Notes under the pieces: generated by a model
What the model was told of the DNA's origin: nothing
Databases searched by the model: none
What the model saw: only the letters and a program-made list of their open reading frames with translations
NCBI GenBank assembly: GCA_023134715.1
Contig: JAGLUP010000002.1
Coordinates: 62,001 to 126,000, forward strand
Reading direction: 5' to 3'
Length of the DNA stretch: 64,000 nucleotides
Origin: Candidatus Parcubacteria bacterium
Lineage (GTDB): Bacteria > Patescibacteriota > Minisyncoccia > Minisyncoccales > JAGLUP01
Translations under genes and position numbers: made by a program
Shown: in pieces, positions 7,632 to 15,636 of the stretch
Layout of the letters: each line of letters begins with the position of its first letter
How positions within the stretch are numbered: position 1 is the stretch's first letter

Positions 7632-8315
7632 ATGGCTAAACTCAAAGAAAAAGAAAAAGCGATAAAACTTAGAAAAAAAGGGCGTTCCTATTCTGAAATT
7701 TTAAAACAAATTCCGGTAGCTAAATCTACCTTATCTTTATGGCTAAGAAGTGTTGGATTGGCTCAACCTCAAAAGCAAAGACTTACTGAAAAAAGAAAAC
7801 GGGCATTAGAAAGAGGAGTGAAAGTAATCCGAGAAAAAAGGATCCTGTTGGTAAAAAAAATTAAGGAAAACGCTAAACAAGAAGTCAATAAAATTACTAA
7901 AAGAGAGTTATGGCTTATTGGGATTGCTTTATATTGGGCAGAGGGCGCTAAACAAAAAGAAACTAATGTTTCAGAAGGGGTATCTTTCGGTAATTCTGAC
8001 CCAAAAATGATAACACTTTTCCTCAATTGGATTTATACGACTTGCGATCTCAGCCCTAATAATCTTAGTATAAGATTATATATTCACAAAACAGCCAATG
8101 CTGAAAAAGCAATAAAATTTTGGTCATCTGCTACCAAGATACCAATTTATAAATTTAAAAAAACTGTTTTTAAAAAGCATAAACCGAGAACGAATCGACG
8201 AATTAATAAAAATTATCAAGGTTTAGTAAAAATCACTATTAAGAAAAGCACAAATTTTAATAGAAAAATAACAGGCTGGATTGAAGGAATTTGTGAAAAT
8301 TGCGAGATCGTCTAA
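7632..8315 (+). CDS. HTH protein of a patescibacterial 'LYWAEG' family, function unknown
   Basis: The N-terminus (about 12-45) reads as a helix-turn-helix of the resolvase/transposase type (RSYSEILKQIPVAKSTLSLW). The middle carries a WLIGIALYWAEGAK motif followed by SFGNSDPKMI, a combination I recall from many uncharacterised patescibacterial proteins. It could be a LAGLIDADG-like or other DNA-acting protein, but I see no proof of nuclease activity. The last 15 nt overlap the start of tRNA-Gln, which is unusual and places the gene at the edge of the island. Confidence 0.6.
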   Translation: MAKLKEKEKAIKLRKKGRSYSEILKQIPVAKSTLSLWLRSVGLAQPQKQRLTEKRKRALERGVKVIREKRILLVKKIKENAKQEVNKITKRELWLIGIALYWAEGAKQKETNVSEGVSFGNSDPKMITLFLNWIYTTCDLSPNNLSIRLYIHKTANAEKAIKFWSSATKIPIYKFKKTVFKKHKPRTNRRINKNYQGLVKITIKKSTNFNRKITGWIEGICENCEIV

Positions 8316-8371
8316 TGGTAGGACACCACCCTTTGAAGGTGGTTATCTAGGTTCGAGTCCTAGTCTCGCAG
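8301..8371 (+). tRNA. tRNA-Gln (UUG)
   Basis: This is a complete cloverleaf: acceptor tgcgaga pairing with tctcgca (U1-A72, typical of bacterial tRNA-Gln), D stem gtct/ggac, anticodon stem ccacc/ggtgg with loop ctttgaa (anticodon TTG), four-base variable loop and T stem ctagg/cctag. The discriminator is G and CCA is not encoded. The gene overlaps the 3' end of the preceding CDS and, on the other strand, the 3' end of the recombinase gene. Confidence 0.95.
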
Positions 8372-9862
8372 CATTAAAGGATAATTCAATTTTTTAGGCC
8401 TGTCCTCGCCCTTTTGCTTTTTTCCGGCCCGGGCTTGATTATTGAATTTTAAGAGTATTTTCCATGCTTTGAGGGGAGTGAACAATATCTCCCGCTCTCG
8501 CAAAAGAGGGTTCGAGCCAATCTTTTTTAGGAAATTTTTCTTTTCTGAAAAATTTCCTCGCAAAGCAATAATTTGGGCTTGTTTTGCCTCTAAAATGAAT
8601 TTTTTGGCGGGTTTGAGCCAATGATTATCCTTTTGCTCAAAATTAGTTAATTTCTGTTCATTCTCAATTTTCTGATTGAGAATTTTTTCTTTTTTAGCGA
8701 GGTATTCATCTTTAGAAATTATACCTTCAAGATGAGCGTCTAAAAGTTTGTCTAATCTATTCTGACAATTCTCAATTTCATTTTTTAAATTTTGAGCAAA
8801 AGAGAATTTGGCTTGGGCATTTTCTTTTTCATCTGTATCAAGATTTTCAATCATTTCATCCGCCCAAGCCGAATTTAAAGAAACTTTTTGAATGATGTTT
8901 GAAATCTGCTCGGCCAAAAGTTCCTCGCGGATATATTTTTGAGAACAGGGGACACGCTTTTTTGTGCATCGGTAGTAGTTATGTCCTTTCTGCGTCTCAG
9001 AAGTAATAGAACAGCCGCATTCAGCGCATTTTAGCAATCCGCGAAAAGCGTATTCCTTTTGGCCTCGTTTGGTCTTGCGGGCTTTGGTTTTCATCACTTC
9101 TTGGCATTTGTCAAAAAGTTTCTTTGAAATCATTGGCTTATGGCTTCCTTGATAAAGCTCGTTATTGAAGATAAACGCGCCATAATAAAATGGCCTAGAT
9201 AAAATAGCTTGAATATTACTGACGCTTAATATTTTGTTGTTTCGGCTCAACAAGCCCAAATCAGTTATTTTATTTCTTAAATCTTTCAGAGAATAATTTT
9301 CTGTTGAATAAAGTTCAAAAAGTTTTTTGACGAGGTGAAATCTTTTAGGGTCTTTAACTATTTTATGATTGACCTTATCGTTTATGTAACCAGTAGGGGC
9401 AACGCCGGGTAATTCGCCTCGTCTTACTTTTTGACGCAAACCTCTTTTTACATTCTCTGAAAGATTGTCAATATAGTATTTTGATTGCCCAAAAGCAATG
9501 TTCAGCATAAACTTGCCCTGCGGAGTAGGATTAAACCAGAAAGTAGGGAATTTTAGCTTTTTAATTTTTTCAGTATCAACCAAATAGATTATTCGTCCGC
9601 CGTCTATTGAATTTCTCGCTAATCTGTCAGGGTGCCAAGCTAAAATTCCCGACGCTTTATTTTGTTCAATAAGCGAGAGCATTTCATTAAAAACAGGCCT
9701 GCCAGGATCTTTGGCTGTTTTGCATTCAATGAATGTCTGGATAATATCTAAACGCTCTCGCTTTGCAAATTCTTTCAGTTCCGTTATTTGGGCTTCAATG
9801 GAAAGAATTTGCCTGTCAGGTTCATCTGTTGATTTTCTCGCGTAGAGAAAGAATTTGTTCAT
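8360..9862 (-). CDS. Large serine recombinase
   Basis: This is a site-specific recombinase of the large serine family (500 aa). The N-terminal resolvase domain begins LYARKSTDE with the nucleophile Ser11, and the WHPDRLARN motif follows. After it come the recombinase domain, a zinc ribbon (CAECGCSI ... YRC ... CSQ) and a long coiled coil (about 345-420). Such enzymes integrate, excise or invert DNA at short att sites. The last residues (LMLRD, stop at 8360) are read from the antisense strand of tRNA-Gln, so the reading frame crosses the putative integration point. The 3' 155 bp lie inside an inverted repeat. Confidence 0.93.
   Translation of the reverse strand: MNKFFLYARKSTDEPDRQILSIEAQITELKEFAKRERLDIIQTFIECKTAKDPGRPVFNEMLSLIEQNKASGILAWHPDRLARNSIDGGRIIYLVDTEKIKKLKFPTFWFNPTPQGKFMLNIAFGQSKYYIDNLSENVKRGLRQKVRRGELPGVAPTGYINDKVNHKIVKDPKRFHLVKKLFELYSTENYSLKDLRNKITDLGLLSRNNKILSVSNIQAILSRPFYYGAFIFNNELYQGSHKPMISKKLFDKCQEVMKTKARKTKRGQKEYAFRGLLKCAECGCSITSETQKGHNYYRCTKKRVPCSQKYIREELLAEQISNIIQKVSLNSAWADEMIENLDTDEKENAQAKFSFAQNLKNEIENCQNRLDKLLDAHLEGIISKDEYLAKKEKILNQKIENEQKLTNFEQKDNHWLKPAKKFILEAKQAQIIALRGNFSEKKNFLKKIGSNPLLREREILFTPLKAWKILLKFNNQARAGKKQKGEDRPKKLNYPLMLRD
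8369..8384 (+). other. Putative attachment core at tRNA-Gln 3' end (attL-like)
   Basis: cagcattaaaggataa overlaps the last three bases of tRNA-Gln. It is found again in direct orientation at 24503-24518 and inverted at 10068-10083. Confidence 0.45.
8369..8528. repeat. Left arm of ~160-bp inverted repeat around the recombinase
   Basis: This arm starts at the last bases of tRNA-Gln with cagcattaaaggataa. It matches the reverse complement of 9916-10083 almost base for base, except for a short insertion and a few substitutions near the inner end. It contains the 3' end of the recombinase gene. Confidence 0.9.
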
Positions 9863-9915
9863 AATTGCTTTTGGGCGAATTAATTTATTGCTTTGCGTTT
9901 CTGCCCAAAGGGCAG

Positions 9916-10083
9916 AAAAAAGATTGGCTCAAACCCTCTTTTGCGAGAGTGGGGGATATTGTTCACCTTTTCTTTCCCCTCAAAGCATGGAAAATACTCT
10001 TAAAATTCAATAATCAAGCCCGGGCCGGAAAAAAGCAAAAGGGCGAGGACAGGCCTAAAAAATTGAATTATCCTTTAATGCTG
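9916..10083. repeat. Right arm of inverted repeat (second copy of recombinase 3' end)
   Basis: This is the inverted copy of 8369-8528. Read on the plus strand it encodes the same LKAWKILLKFNNQARAGKK segment as the recombinase C-terminus, but without the rest of the gene, so it is a duplicated end and not a functional CDS. It ends in the inverted core ttatcctttaatgctg (10068-10083). Confidence 0.9.
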
Positions 10084-10380
10084 GGATTTTTGAATGAAAT
10101 CCGAACTTTTTTTCGCGAAAATCCGGACGCGGATTTTTGAATCCCGACCCAACGTTTCCGCCCGCCTCCGCTTCGCTCCGGCGGGAAACAAAACAGAAAA
10201 ATTTTCCACATTTCATTTTCTCGCCAGCAATTTTTTAATTTTTAATTTAATGAAAAGAAAATTTTTTCTGTTTTGTGTTTCTACCCCAAACCCTGCTTCG
10301 CAGGGCAGGCGGGCAAAAATTCCTTCCTCCAAATATCTTTTCTTTTTGCCCGCCCGCTTTTTTGATATGGGGAAAAAATA
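10068..10380 (+). repeat. ~300-bp repeat unit, copy 1
   Basis: This unit runs from the core (10068-10083) through a conserved block with segments such as aaatccgaactttttttcgcg, a cccgcctccgcttcgctccggcggg stem, tttctcgccagcaatttttt, and ccctgcttcgcagggcaggcgggc. The unit recurs in opposite orientation at 17578-17876 and in part at 24250-24518. It fills the gap between the recombinase and the first xre gene, and I see no credible gene in it. Confidence 0.85.
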
Positions 10381-10390
10381 AGTCCTATAT

Positions 10391-10443
10391 GCTAACTATA
10401 GTATGTAGCAATAAAAATATCAAGTGGGTATACTATAGTTAGC
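10391..10443 (+). promoter_or_regulatory. Operator-like inverted repeat upstream of xre
   Basis: gctaactatagtat (10391-10404) and atactatagttagc (10430-10443) are 14-bp perfect inverted repeats, 25 nt apart. They end 2 nt before the xre ATG and contain TATAGT/TATACT elements. Controller proteins of restriction systems autoregulate from such paired boxes. Confidence 0.65.
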
Positions 10444-10445
10444 TT

Positions 10446-10664
10446 ATGAAAAAGAAGATTTTACTAAAATTCGGCGAAAAAGTTAGAGATGAAAGAATAA
10501 GACAAAATCTTTCACAGGAGAAGCTTGCTGAAAAAGCAGGTGTTCATCGTACTTATATTGGCATGATTGAAAGAGCTGAAAAAAATATAACATTAGAAAA
10601 TATAGAAAAAGTCGCAAAGGCTCTTGGTTTAAAATTGTCAGATTTTTTTAGTGACTTTCAATAA
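10446..10664 (+). CDS. Xre-family controller (C-protein-like) regulator
   Basis: This is a 72-aa single-domain helix-turn-helix protein with motifs SQEKLAEKAGVHRTYIGMIERA and NITLENIEKVAKALGL, which match restriction-modification controller proteins closely. It lies directly behind a symmetric operator and 4 nt before the putative restriction endonuclease. I infer that it times expression of the endonuclease after the methyltransferase, as known C proteins do. Confidence 0.8.
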   Translation: MKKKILLKFGEKVRDERIRQNLSQEKLAEKAGVHRTYIGMIERAEKNITLENIEKVAKALGLKLSDFFSDFQ

Positions 10665-10668
10665 AATT

Positions 10669-11499
10669 ATGCCAAACCAGTTCAATAAATTTTTAATAGA
10701 ATTCTCCAAAAGCTTTAAAGAAAAGGATCCTGTAATCCATAGCGTTATGGCTAATATTTTTTCTATGAGAATTATCGGGAATAAAACACATGGCGACCTT
10801 GCTGAAATTGCCTTAACAGAATATATCAACGAATTCGTTGGTGATTATTCAGCAAAGCATACAGGAAAAGAAACATTTCGAGCAAAGGTGAATGAAGAAG
10901 ATATAAGAGTGACAAATAAAAACACAAACGAGGAAATGCCGATAAGCATAAAGACTTATGGATTTGGTCCTCTACAATTGTCTACAAATAAGGACACTTC
11001 TATGTTTAGATATTTAACAGAGATTGTTGGAAAAAAACAAGTCATTGATTCCAATAAAATTCGCAAGATACTTAGCAATCCATGCTTTATTGATTTTAAT
11101 GATGTCAATGTTCTGCCTTTAATTTACAATGAAACAGAAATGACTTTCAAGGTGATCATATTTGATGTCAAAAAAGCGTATAAATCGGTTAGAAAAATAA
11201 AATTTTTCCCACCTAGAAAATTTGGGGAGAATAGGGAAACACATCCTATTTATAAATTCTTTGATAAAGATGACAACTATATTTTTGAAGTAAGATATGG
11301 TGATACGAAAGCTAATGCGTTGCAACGGGGAATGTGGACTCACACTGAAAATGCCAGACCATTTTTCAAAAAGATTCTGAAAGGTTCATATCAAATTAAC
11401 GAACCTTTACTTAAATTAATTTCAAAGACACTTGTTTGTCGGAAGAATAAACATGAAAAGATTCTAGAAAAATTTTTTCCTGCACATGGTATAGAATAG
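10669..11499 (+). CDS. Probable type II restriction endonuclease
   Basis: This 276-aa protein is flanked by a C-protein-like gene and an adenine methyltransferase, the classic place for the endonuclease. It has a possible PD-(D/E)xK core: an acidic helix HGDLAEIALTEYI (Glu46), then Asp78 and the strand PISIKTYG with Lys95. GFGPLQLSTNK follows, a pattern I associate with restriction enzymes. The specificity is not readable. The start is ATG at 10669; a GTG at 10651 would overlap xre. Confidence 0.65.
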   Translation: MPNQFNKFLIEFSKSFKEKDPVIHSVMANIFSMRIIGNKTHGDLAEIALTEYINEFVGDYSAKHTGKETFRAKVNEEDIRVTNKNTNEEMPISIKTYGFGPLQLSTNKDTSMFRYLTEIVGKKQVIDSNKIRKILSNPCFIDFNDVNVLPLIYNETEMTFKVIIFDVKKAYKSVRKIKFFPPRKFGENRETHPIYKFFDKDDNYIFEVRYGDTKANALQRGMWTHTENARPFFKKILKGSYQINEPLLKLISKTLVCRKNKHEKILEKFFPAHGIE

Positions 11500-11519
11500 A
11501 TGTAAAATATTTGTTATAA

Positions 11520-11552
11520 TACCATTAGATTACTAATCTAGTGGTATTTTTT
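11520..11552 (+). terminator. Terminator or attenuator just before the methyltransferase start
   Basis: A 12-bp stem (accattagatta pairing with taatctagtggt, one wobble) has a tiny loop and is followed by a T-run that ends right at the methyltransferase ATG (11553). It can terminate the endonuclease transcript or block ribosome entry. Confidence 0.65.
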
Positions 11553-12743
11553 ATGGAAACACAGGGAATAAAATATACTGGCTCTAAAAGGAAAATACTT
11601 CCTATTCTATTAGAATTGGTGCGGCCGTTAAATATCCGAACTGTCTTAGATGGTTTTTCCGGGACTACAAGGGTGGCACAAGCATTTAAGAAAAGTGGGC
11701 ATACCGTTTATACTAATGATGTAGCTGTGTGGTCTAAAATATTTGGAGAGTGTTATTTGCTAAATAAAAAACCAGCGAGTTATTATCAACCAATAGTAGA
11801 CCATTTGAATAAAATTCCCGGGAAGTATGGTTGGTTTTCAGAATCTTATGGCGGAAGGCCAAATAGTGGTAGTGCCGTTGAAAAAGATGGCAAAAAGAGA
11901 ATGTGGCAGTTACATAACACTAAAAAATTGGATGCAATCAGAGACGAAATAGACAATATCGCAAAAAATAAAATAGAGCGTTCAGTTTTATTAACCAGTC
12001 TTATTCTAGCGATGGATAAAGTGGATAGTTCAGTTGGTCATCAGGTTTCGTATCTAAGGAGGTGGGCTCCAAGGGCTTACAATACAATGAAGATGGAAGT
12101 TCCTCGTTTGATTATAGATAATAACAAGCATAAAGTTTATCAAAAAGATATTTTTGATTTAGTGGGGGATATTGAAGTTGATTTGGCTTATTATGATCCT
12201 CCTTATGGCTCCTCTAATGAGCTTATGCCTCCTTCAAGAGTGCGTTATGCTTCTTATTATCATATTTGGCAAAGTATATGTCTAAATGATAAGCCAAAGT
12301 TAGTAGGCGTAGCCAATAGGCGTGAGGATGTAGGAGACACAGTGTCGGGTTCCATTTTTGAGGAATACAAGAAAAATTTAGACGGACAATATATTGTTAT
12401 AGAGGCAATAAAAAAGTTAATAGAAAATACTAATGCGAAGTATATTGTTTTATCATATAACAATAATGGACGGGCTACTTTTGGAGCTATCTTAGATGTT
12501 CTGAAAAAACTAAGAATGAAATGCTCAATATTGGAAATGGATTATAAAAAAAATGTAATGGCGACTATGGCTTGGACTAATGAGTGGCTCAATAATACAA
12601 ATGGCAAGGATAGTAGAAACAAGGAATATTTGTTTTTGATTCAGAAAGCAAAAACAAATATAATAAATTCTAATTTTGAAATAAAAAAAATTAATACATT
12701 AGAATTAGCGGCTGTTCATCAACGAGAGTTGGGTTTTAAGTAA
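11553..12743 (+). CDS. D12-class N6-adenine DNA methyltransferase
   Basis: This modification enzyme (396 aa) has a D12 order: the N-terminal GIKYTGSKRKILPILLELV, the SAM-binding motif I DGFSGTTRVAQAFKKSG, and the catalytic motif IV YYDPPYGSS. The start is ATG at 11553; the GTG 12 nt earlier lies in the hairpin. Together with the preceding two genes it forms a compact C-R-M restriction-modification unit, inside the island. Confidence 0.85.
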   Translation: METQGIKYTGSKRKILPILLELVRPLNIRTVLDGFSGTTRVAQAFKKSGHTVYTNDVAVWSKIFGECYLLNKKPASYYQPIVDHLNKIPGKYGWFSESYGGRPNSGSAVEKDGKKRMWQLHNTKKLDAIRDEIDNIAKNKIERSVLLTSLILAMDKVDSSVGHQVSYLRRWAPRAYNTMKMEVPRLIIDNNKHKVYQKDIFDLVGDIEVDLAYYDPPYGSSNELMPPSRVRYASYYHIWQSICLNDKPKLVGVANRREDVGDTVSGSIFEEYKKNLDGQYIVIEAIKKLIENTNAKYIVLSYNNNGRATFGAILDVLKKLRMKCSILEMDYKKNVMATMAWTNEWLNNTNGKDSRNKEYLFLIQKAKTNIINSNFEIKKINTLELAAVHQRELGFK

Positions 12744-12853
12744 GGAATTTATTTAATAAATTTTTTATATAAAATAGAATGAAAAGTTTTTAGGACTTGA
12801 GAACATAACATAGGAAAAGGAATAGATGAGATTATGAGAAAGATAAGATGATT

Positions 12854-12915
12854 ATGAAAATAAAAAAATTAACAATTAGCAATTTTCGGGCATAAAAAAT
12901 CTTTTGGATTTTCGG
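12854..12915 (+). pseudogene. Remnant of an AAA/OLD-type ATPase N-terminus
   Basis: Translation from the ATG at 12854 gives MKIKKLTISNFRA and stops. One base later the other frame continues IKNLLDF. Joined, this is the signature start of RecF/OLD/SMC-like ATPases (MKIKKLxIxNFRxIKNLxxDF). Only this start survives; the ATP-binding site is absent. A direct repeat of about 15 bp (tttcgggcataaaa) lies at its end. Confidence 0.55.
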
Positions 12916-12934
12916 GCATAAAATCGTATAAAAA

Positions 12935-14497
12935 ATGACACAAGATGATTTTGTTTTTAATGAATACAAGCCACTAAGAAATCATCTAAGCAAATTGTCG
13001 CTTGATGATTCTTTTTTCGTCATCTGGTCATATATTCAACATTTACAATTCAATAATCTAATATCTAAAGAAATAGAAGTGATTTTAGAGTTTTTGAATA
13101 ACGATTACATGCAGAAAATAAGAATGTGTTCTGAGTGGGAATTAGAAACTCTAGCAAGAGAAATAATCATTAATGGACGAGAAAGCTCTTTCAACGATCA
13201 AACTCTTAAAAAATATGGCTATTTTGCTGGCGCTGTTAATAAACTAAAAAATTTAGAAAATAATATTGGTGGCGCCTATATAAACAAAGACAATATTCTT
13301 GTTGAATTATTTCGAATATCACATCGTCAATTTCCTTGGCAAACAAGACCAAATAGTGAATTTTTAACTCGCTATTACAAAATTTTTAATACCCCAAAAT
13401 TAGATGAAATTTTACAAAAATCCCTTGGATTAACAGCAAAAAATTTGTATCTCGTAGGAATGATATTTATAGGTGCCTATTTAAAACATCCTGCTGTTAA
13501 TTTACCAATTAAGATAGAGGTTAGGGGAATAAATCAGGAAAATATTGAAAAGTTTTTGAAAGTATTCTCTATCTCAATCAGTGAACTAAAAGAAAAGATA
13601 AAAAATGAACAAGAATTTAATAATAAATTTGTTTATTCTTTTTCGTCGTTAAGAGCTTTCCCGATTATTAAAATGATTTATTTCGGTCAAGAACGTTTAG
13701 TTTGTCCATTGCCAACTTTGTTATTTTGGCGTATAGCCAGTGGTGTCTATTATGAAATTTGTAATGAAAAAAATTTTGATAACTATTTCGGCATATCTTT
13801 CCAAAATTATGCTGGTGAAGTTATCGAGAAAGCTACGGCAACTAATGAAAAAATTAATTTTCAGGCAGAAGAACAATACTTTGTCGGAAAAGATAGAAAA
13901 GACAGTGTTGATTGGATTATTTACAATAATGACTCTGCTTTATTCGTAGAATGCAAAACCAAAAGATTAAGATTGCCGGCAAAGCTTAAGCTTAATGATG
14001 GCTCTTATGTTAATGAGGAATTAGAAAAAATGGCAAGTTTTGTTTTGCAAATCTACAAAACAATAAAAGATTATAAGGACAACAAATATCCTTCATTCAA
14101 ATTTGATAAAAATAAAAAGGTATTTCCTTTAGTATTAACCCTTGAGCAATGGTATTTATTTGGTAATCGATTTTTTAATGAATTAGACAAAATATTGATT
14201 GAAAAACTAAAACAAGAAAAGATTGACCCTTTATATTTAGAACAAATGCCTTATTCAATTTGTTCAGTTGATGAGTTTGAAAATATGATCCAAATAATAC
14301 AAAAAACGGGGATTTCAGATTTTATGCAGAAAAAGGTTTTCGACGATGATAAAAAGAAATGGGCATTTCAACCTTTTATGAGTAGCATATTTGCAGAATA
14401 TTATAAAAATACTAAATTCTTATTTAAGGAAGACTATCAAAATATTTTTAATTCCATTTTAAAAAATAATTCTGAACCCACCCACCACCCTTATTAA
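12935..14497 (+). CDS. PD-(D/E)xK nuclease-like protein, unknown
   Basis: I do not recognise the 520-aa family as a whole. Residues 326-341 form a clear PD-(D/E)xK-type motif (SVDWIIYN ... LFVECKTKR: Asp326, Glu339, Lys341), which suggests a metal-dependent nuclease or a nuclease fold. The N-terminal 300 residues are helical with no recognised motif. It follows a restriction-modification unit and a dead ATPase fragment, so a defence role is plausible. The missing ATPase may once have been its partner. Confidence 0.55.
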   Translation: MTQDDFVFNEYKPLRNHLSKLSLDDSFFVIWSYIQHLQFNNLISKEIEVILEFLNNDYMQKIRMCSEWELETLAREIIINGRESSFNDQTLKKYGYFAGAVNKLKNLENNIGGAYINKDNILVELFRISHRQFPWQTRPNSEFLTRYYKIFNTPKLDEILQKSLGLTAKNLYLVGMIFIGAYLKHPAVNLPIKIEVRGINQENIEKFLKVFSISISELKEKIKNEQEFNNKFVYSFSSLRAFPIIKMIYFGQERLVCPLPTLLFWRIASGVYYEICNEKNFDNYFGISFQNYAGEVIEKATATNEKINFQAEEQYFVGKDRKDSVDWIIYNNDSALFVECKTKRLRLPAKLKLNDGSYVNEELEKMASFVLQIYKTIKDYKDNKYPSFKFDKNKKVFPLVLTLEQWYLFGNRFFNELDKILIEKLKQEKIDPLYLEQMPYSICSVDEFENMIQIIQKTGISDFMQKKVFDDDKKKWAFQPFMSSIFAEYYKNTKFLFKEDYQNIFNSILKNNSEPTHHPY

Positions 14498-14512
14498 TTT
14501 TAAAATCCCGCT

Positions 14513-14587
14513 GAAAAAATCAGCTGGAAAATTATCAAAGTTTGGAAACATGATTTGAAAAATTATAAACTAAACAAATTGAAATAA
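14513..14587 (+). pseudogene. vsr 3'-end remnant
   Basis: In frame, this stretch encodes EKISWKIIKVWKHDL followed by KNYKLNKLK and a stop, which aligns with the C-terminal end of the Vsr-like protein at 20.2-20.5 kb (KIGWKIIRVWEHDL). The rest of the gene is missing and the fragment abuts the next start codon. Confidence 0.7.
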
Positions 14588-14590
14588 ATT

Positions 14591-15415
14591 ATGACTAAAA
14601 ACGAGAAAGATTATTCAAAAGAAGGAAGCGCTCCGAAAATAATACGGGGTGCTTTACAAGTTGTTGGTGGTACGGTTCCTTTTGCGGGCGGTTTATTTTC
14701 GGCGGCAGCGGGAGCGTGGTCGGAAAATGAACAAGAGCGAGTAAATAAGTTTTTTCGACACTGGATAAAAATGCTTGAGGACGAAATTCGCGAAAAAGAA
14801 AGAACTATTCTTGAAATAATGGCTCGGCTTGATGTTCACGACGAGGAAATTGCGAAAAGATTAGAAAGTAAAGAATATCAATCACTTTTGAAAAAAACAT
14901 TTCGAGAATGGTCTGGCGCAGAGAGCGAGGAAAAAAGAATGTATATCAGAAATATCCTTGCGAATGCCGCCGCCTCAAATATAACAAGTGATGATGTTGT
15001 GAGATTGTTTATTGATTGGCTCAAAAATTATTCGGAAATGCATTTTCATGTTATCGCAGCCGTTTATAATTCAAACGGAATAAGCAGAGGTGCGATATGG
15101 AAAAAAATCGATAAAGAGCCGGTGCGTGAAGATTCGCCAGAGGCCGGACTTTATAGATTACTTATTCGTGATTTAAATATTGGCGGGATTATTCGTCAAC
15201 ATAGAGAAAAAGATGCTCACGGAAATTTTTACGGCAAAACTCCGCAAAGAAGAACTACATCGCGGCGCACTGGCCCAAAAAAAATGGAGTCGGCGTTTGA
15301 TGAAGAAAATTTGTATGAACTTTCAGAACTTGGTCAGCAATTTGTCCACTATGCAATGACTGATTTACCACTTAAAATTGAATATAATCCTCAGGAAGAG
15401 GCAGGTCAGGAATAA
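14591..15415 (+). CDS. Unknown protein with glycine-rich hydrophobic segment
   Basis: This is a 274-aa protein. Residues about 20-43 (GALQVVGGTVPFAGGLFSAAAGAW) are a Gly/Ala-rich hydrophobic stretch that could insert in a membrane. A charged helix (about 45-95), a helical middle and a possible winged-helix C-terminal half (about 150-260) follow. I know no family name for it. In this defence-gene setting a membrane-acting effector is possible, but that is inference only. Confidence 0.5.
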   Translation: MTKNEKDYSKEGSAPKIIRGALQVVGGTVPFAGGLFSAAAGAWSENEQERVNKFFRHWIKMLEDEIREKERTILEIMARLDVHDEEIAKRLESKEYQSLLKKTFREWSGAESEEKRMYIRNILANAAASNITSDDVVRLFIDWLKNYSEMHFHVIAAVYNSNGISRGAIWKKIDKEPVREDSPEAGLYRLLIRDLNIGGIIRQHREKDAHGNFYGKTPQRRTTSRRTGPKKMESAFDEENLYELSELGQQFVHYAMTDLPLKIEYNPQEEAGQE

Positions 15416-15419
15416 GCCC

Positions 15420-15598
15420 ACCGAAAAAAAATCAAGTGAAGCACGAAAGCGGGACTAGCGTTTCTGCTTTCCTGCGATAGCCCCAGTAGCAAAGCGAAGC
15501 TTGCTATAGGGCGAGCAGGAAAGCGGAAACGCTTTCGCGGACGGGCAAAAATTGGGACGGATTTTTGTCCGCCTGTTTTTTTGACGAGTCGAAAAAAA
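15420..15598. repeat. Mosaic repeat with large cruciform
   Basis: agcgtttctgctttcctgc (from about 15468) and gcaggaaagcggaaacgct form a long stem around a nested stem (agcaaagcg/cttgct). The same module recurs at about 24184-24252. The right part (gggcaaaaattgggacgg to gacgagtcgaaaa, 15543-15598) is an inverted copy of 17580-17634, so the next two genes are framed by inverted repeats. Confidence 0.8.
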
Positions 15599-15636
15599 AT
15601 TTGAAAATTATGATTTTTGTGTTATCATTATAAGCA

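Noticed and set aside
9865-10140. Plus-strand open frame after the recombinase start
   Set aside because: It is the inverted copy of the recombinase 3' end plus repeat sequence, without a catalytic domain, so it is a repeat and not a gene.
10094-10381. Open frame in the first ~300-bp repeat unit
   Set aside because: It is made of repeat DNA present in three places in varied forms, with no protein-like conservation.
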